A stretch of 38,773 nt of DNA, from NCBI GenBank assembly GCA_024226315.1, contig JAAELT010000377.1, positions 1-38,773 on the forward strand, in the 5' to 3' direction. The first letter of the stretch is position 1; every line of letters begins with the position of its first letter. The notes beneath the pieces were generated by a model. It did no database searches. It worked only from the letters and a program-made list of their open reading frames with translations, and was not told where the DNA came from. Positions 34,460-38,773 of the stretch are shown piece by piece. Source of the DNA: a bacterium (GTDB lineage: Bacteria > Acidobacteriota > Thermoanaerobaculia > Multivoradales > J023). The translations under genes and the position numbers were made by a program.

Positions 34460-35718
34460 GAGTTCTTGCCCGAGATCACCCACTCCGGCAGCGGTTCCTC
34501 CTGGCCCGACCAGTCCTTGATCTGACGCCAGGTCTGGAGCGATCCCAGGATCGCCTGGTAGTGCTGGAGGAAGTGCAGGAAGAGCGCCTGCTTGATGATC
34601 TGATCCTTCGACAGGCCGAAGACCCTGGCGGCCTGACCGGCGGACACCACGTTCAGGAATGCCACCGTCGGTAGCACCGGATCGAAGGTCATGTTGGTGA
34701 GCGGCAGATCGTCCCAGAACCGCTTGACCGGCTGAAGGAAACCCGGGACCTGACCTCCGACAGCCTTGGTGAGCTGGAAGCCCCAGGCCATCGGGTCGAC
34801 CGAGAGCTTGAGGATGTCCCGCGGCTCCTGGGCGACGAAGGCGGCGCGGACTCCGACCTTGCCCGACTTGCGTACCTCCCAGATCATCTGCTCGAAGGCA
34901 GGCTGCAGCTGCCCCGGGCCGTAGCCGTAGACGCTCGGCTCGGGATCGTTGACGAAAGCGTAGCCGAAGCCGTACCGGCCGACGATCGGGTCCTCTTCTT
35001 TGCTCTTCGAAACGTCGGGCTGCTCGTTGACCACGAACTTCCTCGAGATTACCAGGTAGTTGAAGACCTTGGCCGGGATCTTGACCTCTGGACCGCTCAC
35101 CCCGATGAGGCTTTCGAACAGCGGTCCGAGCAGCTTGAAGCCGAAGCCGAAACCGTGGATCGGGTTCTTCAGCACGATCCACTCGTACGGATTGTCGCCT
35201 TCTTCAAAGGCCGTCAGCTCGACGATCTTCTCCTGGTGCTTTTCCTCGAACTTCTCCGGCTCGCCGTTCGTGCGTTTGTAGTACACCTGCGAGTAGCCGA
35301 AGCCCGCCTGCGTGCCCTGATCGTCGCTCTCGGCCGGTGTCGGCTGACGAAAATCGCTGATGCGCATGAAGTACTTGAGGATGAACTCGGAGACCTGCTT
35401 GTGCATCCACTCGTCCGCCTCGCCGTCGTAATCCGGCGGCGCCTTGGCCTCGTCGTAGAACATCTCCTGGACGTTGCCGTTGATCCTCACCTCTTTGCCC
35501 GAGGAGGGCAGCTCGACGTCGCCGAAGAAGCCGTAACTCTTGTCGTCGGGTCGGTTGAGGGTCTTGGTCTCCTCGTAGAAATCTTCGTAGACGTTCTCGG
35601 GATCGTTCTTCGCATCCTTCTCCTGCCACCATTCGAGCAGCGCGACGCCGTCTTTGAGCGCTTCCGGAACCGCATCCATCAATCGGTCTTCGATTTCGGA
35701 GAATTCTTCTGTGCTCAT
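34456..35718 (-). CDS. Hypothetical 420-residue cytoplasmic protein
   Basis: A 420-residue protein starting at ATG 35718, which has GAGGAGGGA just upstream; a longer in-frame start at 35784 would overlap the promoter. I do not recognise the family. It is acidic and rich in Trp, Tyr and Phe, with blocks such as IHGFGFGFKLLGPLF, KIPAKVFNYLVISRKFVV, YGFGYAFVNDPEPSVYGYG and a helical C-terminal third (IIKQALFLHFLQHYQAIL). No signal peptide or convincing membrane segment. It is convergent with the PAS-GGDEF-EAL gene, overlapping its stop by 4 bp, and divergent from the next kinase. Confidence 0.75.
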   Translation of the reverse strand: MSTEEFSEIEDRLMDAVPEALKDGVALLEWWQEKDAKNDPENVYEDFYEETKTLNRPDDKSYGFFGDVELPSSGKEVRINGNVQEMFYDEAKAPPDYDGEADEWMHKQVSEFILKYFMRISDFRQPTPAESDDQGTQAGFGYSQVYYKRTNGEPEKFEEKHQEKIVELTAFEEGDNPYEWIVLKNPIHGFGFGFKLLGPLFESLIGVSGPEVKIPAKVFNYLVISRKFVVNEQPDVSKSKEEDPIVGRYGFGYAFVNDPEPSVYGYGPGQLQPAFEQMIWEVRKSGKVGVRAAFVAQEPRDILKLSVDPMAWGFQLTKAVGGQVPGFLQPVKRFWDDLPLTNMTFDPVLPTVAFLNVVSAGQAARVFGLSKDQIIKQALFLHFLQHYQAILGSLQTWRQIKDWSGQEEPLPEWVISGKNS

Positions 35719-35766
35719 CACTCCCTCCTCGGTTTGGGTCGGCGGGCTGGTCGGGTAGGCAACCAC

Positions 35767-35772
35767 ACTATA
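35767..35772 (-). promoter_or_regulatory. Candidate -10 box for the 420-residue protein gene
   Basis: Minus-strand TATAGT lies about 49 bp before the start codon in the 91-bp divergent gap. No clear -35 box precedes it, so the promoter may need an activator. An equivalent plus-strand promoter for the kinase is not obvious. Confidence 0.35.
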
Positions 35773-35809
35773 CCGCGTTTGCAACTTTTCTCGACCGGCG
35801 CTCTATGCC

Positions 35810-38440
35810 ATGCTCCGCGCCGTGAAGACCCCACTGCCCGCTGACGATGCGACGCCGCCGGCCCCTCTGAGCGCACCCATGAGCACCTCGGCGACCGCTG
35901 CATCCGAGCCCGGCGAGCCGCGGTTCGTTCCCGGAGTCGTGCTCGGGGGACGCTACCGGATCGTCGGCCTGCTGGGCCGCGGCGGCATGGGCGAGGTCTA
36001 CCGCGCCGACGACCTGAAGCTCGGCCAGTCGGTGGCGCTGAAGTTCCTGCCACCGGGGCTCGAGAACGACCCGGACCGGCTCGCGCGCTTCCTGAACGAA
36101 GTCAAGGTGGCGCTCAGAATCACCCACCCGAACGTCTGCCGGGTGTACGACATCGGCGAGGTCGACGGCGCCCACTACCTGTCGATGGAGTACATCGACG
36201 GCGAGGACCTGGCGTCGCTACTGCGCCGCATCGGCCGCCTGCCCGAGGACAAGGCGGTCGACATCGCCCGGCAGCTGTGTGCCGGGCTGGCCGCGGCGCA
36301 CGAGAAGGGCATCCTGCACCGCGACCTCAAGCCCGCCAACGTCATGCTCGACGGCCGCGGCGACGTGCGCATCACCGACTTCGGCCTCGCCGGCCTGGCC
36401 GCCGGCTTCACCGGCGTCGAGATCCGCGCCGGCACCCCGGCCTACATGGCGCCCGAGCAGCACGAGGGCCGCGAGGTCACCACGAGGAGCGACATCTACG
36501 CCTTGGGCGTGCTGCTCTACGAGCTGTTCACCGGCAAACGGGCCTTCGACGCCAAGACCGCCGGCGAGCTCTCGGAGCTCCAGCATTCCGGGCCGGCGAG
36601 CCCAACCAGTCACGTGTCGATGCTCGACCCGAGCGTCGAGCGGGTGATCCTGCGCTGCCTGGAGGAGGACCCGGCGAACCGCCCGGCCTCGGTGCTCAAG
36701 GTGGCGGTGGCCCTGCCCGGCGCCGATCCGCTGGCCGCGGCGCTCGCCGCCGGCGAGACACCGTCGCCCGAGATGGTGGCCGAGGCCGGCGACGACTCGG
36801 CGCTCGAGCCGAAGGTCGCGGTGCCGATCATGGCGTTGACGCTGCTGGGGCTTTTCGTGGTGACGTGGATTGTCGGCCGCTACGACCTGCTCGGCCGGGT
36901 GCCGATGGAGCTGCCGCCCCAGGTGCTGGTGCACCGCGCGCAGGAGATCACCCAAGACCTGGGCTACGACGATCCGCCGGCCGACAGCGCCCACGGATTT
37001 CGCGCTGACTTCAGGCGGCTCCGGCAGATCTCCAAGGATCCCGGCCCCGACCGCTGGGACGGCCTGCCCACACAGCGGCCGACCGCGATCTACCTGTGGT
37101 ACCGCCAAAGTCCTCGCACGCTGGTGCCGCTCAACACCGCCAGTCAGGTCGCACGCAACGACCCGCATGCCCGGATCACCGGCATGATCAACCTCGAGCT
37201 CGGTGCTACCGGCCACCTGCTGTTCTTCCAGGCCGTGCCCCCGCAGTACGAAGAGCCGCCGAGTGAGCAGGCGGCCGAGCCTGATTGGGTACCGGCGTTC
37301 GAAGCCGCGGGCCTCGATCTCGCCTCGTTCAGCGCGGTGGCGCCGCGGTGGGCCCCGGAAGTCCACTGTGACCGTCGCGCGGCCTGGAACGGCACCTTTC
37401 CCGGTCAGGCGGAGCCCGAGGTGCGTGTCGAGGCATGTTCCTTCAGGGGTCGGGTGGTCTATTTCGACCTCCTCTTTCCCTGGAGCGAGCCGTGGCGCCA
37501 GCAGCAGACGGAACGCACCGCCACTCAGCGGATCCAGGGCATGGTCGGCGGTCTCATCGGCTTCGCCTTCGTTGTCGGCGCCGTCCTGCTGGCGCGCCGC
37601 AACCTGAAGCTGGGCCGCGGCGACCGCCGGGGCGCCACGAGCGTGGCGGCGGTGGTGGTCGCGGCCAAGATCGGCGCCTGGCTGTTCCAAGCCAGCCACA
37701 CCTCGAATCCGCAGTGGGAGATGGAGCTCTTCGCCCGCGGCATGGCCGGCGCGCTGTTCGACGGCGCGGTGCTGTGGGTACTGTACATCGCGCTCGAGCC
37801 GTTCGTGCGCCGCCGCTGGCCCGAGTCGCTGGTCTCCTGGAACCGCCTGCTCGCCGGCCGCTTTCGCGATCCGCTGGTCGGCCGGCACCTGCTCTACGGC
37901 GCCGCGCTCGGTGTCGGCATGGAGCTTCTGCAGAGGCTCGGCGACCTGGTACCGACATTCTTCGGCGACGCCCAGGACTGGCTGAACGTCACCGACCTGG
38001 ACACCCTCCTGGGCACACGCTGGGTGCTCGGCGAGATGTGCTTCGCCGTGCGCCACGCGATCTACACGCCGATGACCTTCCTGTTCCTGCTGGTGCTCTT
38101 CCGGGTCGTGCTGCGCAACAAGTGGCTCGCCCTGGCCGCCTTCGTCGGCACTTCCATCTTCCTCGGCCTGCCCGACTCGGAGTACGCCGCGGTCTGGGCC
38201 GTGACCCACAGCATCACCTGGGTCGCCGTCGGCCTGGTGATGATGCGCTACGGCCTGGTGTCGTTCATCGCCGCCTTCTTCCTGGCCGTCGAGCTGATGG
38301 GCAACCAGCCGCTGACGCTCGACTTCGCCACCTGGTACGCCGGCAGCACGCTGACCGCGCTCGCCGTCGGCGTGGCGCTGGTGCTCTACGCCTTCCGCGT
38401 CTCGCTCGGCGGGCGGGCTCTGCTCGCGGCCGACGAATGA
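35810..38440 (+). CDS. Ser/Thr protein kinase with C-terminal polytopic membrane domain
   Basis: An 876-residue protein; in-frame ATGs at 35810 and 35879 are both possible and neither has a good ribosome site. Residues about 45-310 form a complete PknB-type kinase: LGRGGMGEVYRADD, ALKFL, HRDLKPANVML, ITDFGLAG, GTPAYMAPEQ. A single membrane segment follows (about 343-362), then an extracytoplasmic region of about 190 residues and a second membrane half with about six to eight segments (from about 575). The membrane tail lacks EExxxR or other CPBP-protease motifs. It may sense an envelope signal through the exposed region. The tail family is not recognised. Confidence 0.87.
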   Translation: MLRAVKTPLPADDATPPAPLSAPMSTSATAASEPGEPRFVPGVVLGGRYRIVGLLGRGGMGEVYRADDLKLGQSVALKFLPPGLENDPDRLARFLNEVKVALRITHPNVCRVYDIGEVDGAHYLSMEYIDGEDLASLLRRIGRLPEDKAVDIARQLCAGLAAAHEKGILHRDLKPANVMLDGRGDVRITDFGLAGLAAGFTGVEIRAGTPAYMAPEQHEGREVTTRSDIYALGVLLYELFTGKRAFDAKTAGELSELQHSGPASPTSHVSMLDPSVERVILRCLEEDPANRPASVLKVAVALPGADPLAAALAAGETPSPEMVAEAGDDSALEPKVAVPIMALTLLGLFVVTWIVGRYDLLGRVPMELPPQVLVHRAQEITQDLGYDDPPADSAHGFRADFRRLRQISKDPGPDRWDGLPTQRPTAIYLWYRQSPRTLVPLNTASQVARNDPHARITGMINLELGATGHLLFFQAVPPQYEEPPSEQAAEPDWVPAFEAAGLDLASFSAVAPRWAPEVHCDRRAAWNGTFPGQAEPEVRVEACSFRGRVVYFDLLFPWSEPWRQQQTERTATQRIQGMVGGLIGFAFVVGAVLLARRNLKLGRGDRRGATSVAAVVVAAKIGAWLFQASHTSNPQWEMELFARGMAGALFDGAVLWVLYIALEPFVRRRWPESLVSWNRLLAGRFRDPLVGRHLLYGAALGVGMELLQRLGDLVPTFFGDAQDWLNVTDLDTLLGTRWVLGEMCFAVRHAIYTPMTFLFLLVLFRVVLRNKWLALAAFVGTSIFLGLPDSEYAAVWAVTHSITWVAVGLVMMRYGLVSFIAAFFLAVELMGNQPLTLDFATWYAGSTLTALAVGVALVLYAFRVSLGGRALLAADE

Positions 38441-38469
38441 CGGAGCGCCCTCGCGACCGCGAAGATCCT

Positions 38470-38773
38470 ACCTGAGCGCCAGCCGGCGGCTCCGCGGCCG
38501 CGGAAACGTCCCATGACTCTCAGGCGGCTTTGGGGCAAACGCGGAAAACCTCACCTGAGAATCAGGTCGCCGTTTCCGCGTTCGCGGAAGAGCCTGATGA
38601 GTCTCAGAGAGCTCTTCCGCGTTCGCGGAAACCTATACCTGAGTGCCAGGCAGCGGTTCCGCGTTCGCGGAAAGGGTCACATGAGTCTCAGGACGCCGTT
38701 CCGCGTTCGCGGAAAAGGTCACCTGAGGCTCAGGCAGCCGTTGCGCGTTCGCGGAGAGTCCGAATGAGACTCA
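38470..38773. repeat. 41-42 bp palindromic tandem repeat array, at least 7 units, running off the window
   Basis: The core TTCCGCG-TT-CGCGGAA (7-bp arms) recurs at 38574, 38615, 38657 and 38699, with degenerate cores at 38490, 38531 and 38741. Between cores is a second palindromic element of the form CCTGAG-n-CTCAGG (clear at about 38682 and 38722). The unit is 41-42 bp, about four helical turns. The array starts about 30 bp after the kinase stop and continues past the window end. No unique spacers are seen, so it is not CRISPR. Confidence 0.88.

Noticed and set aside
36218..38209. A 663-codon antisense frame in the second kinase gene
   Set aside because: Antisense shadow; the kinase motifs are in the plus-strand frame.
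38470..38773. CRISPR array at the window end
   Set aside because: The sequence between cores is itself repeated and palindromic, not unique spacers.

Overview
The window is G+C-rich throughout, and its gene content points to the Acidobacteriota, probably a Thermoanaerobaculia-like lineage. The indicators are a secreted protein with the VWFA-related Acidobacterial domain, two PknB-like kinases fused to long extra modules, a DUF3014 protein, an exported repeat protein with paired 'WRDYDGNTGS' domains, and a two-membrane envelope shown by Omp85/TamB genes. The taxonomic call is inference from families, not from a marker gene.

Layout. 1-2.3 kb: a truncated VWA lipoprotein-like secreted protein and an XRE-ImmA/IrrE regulator with a clear promoter and a perfect inverted-repeat operator. 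2.4-3.55 kb: a 40-codon micro-ORF full of hairpins, an unrecognised coiled-coil protein and a terminator. 3.6-4.03 kb: a 41-42 bp tandem repeat array. 4.25-5.2 kb: a nucleotidyltransferase plus small partner. 5.2-10.4 kb: DUF3014 protein, YbiT-like ABC-F ATPase, class A penicillin-binding protein. 10.5-12.9 kb: an exported predicted seven-bladed propeller with ricin-type lectin domain. 13.0-13.8 kb: a HepT/MntA toxin-antitoxin pair. 13.8-14.4 kb: an RmlC-like epimerase. 14.45-23.96 kb: a long co-directional run ispA-tlyA-nadK-tamB-tamA with overlapping genes, linking isoprenoid, rRNA methylation, NADP and outer-membrane assembly functions. 24.2-25.3 kb: an amino-acid dehydrogenase.

25.3-28.5 kb is the most unusual part. 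Ten perfect copies of the 9-mer ATCGTCACC lie upstream of a perfect TATAAT box with no -35 box. Next come a frameshifted AraC-type HTH + TPR regulator gene, then two micro-ORFs with strong Shine-Dalgarno sequences. Two 32-bp direct repeats carrying the same TCGTCACC core lie in front of one of the micro-ORFs. I propose this as a self-contained regulatory locus; its function is not known to me.

28.5-38.4 kb is a signalling region: a TPR-pseudokinase-kinase fusion, an HtrA-like protease, a PAS-GGDEF-EAL protein, an unrecognised 420-residue protein, and a kinase with a polytopic membrane tail. The window ends inside a second 41-42 bp palindromic repeat array, unrelated in sequence to the first. 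No rRNA, tRNA, insertion sequence or CRISPR array was seen.
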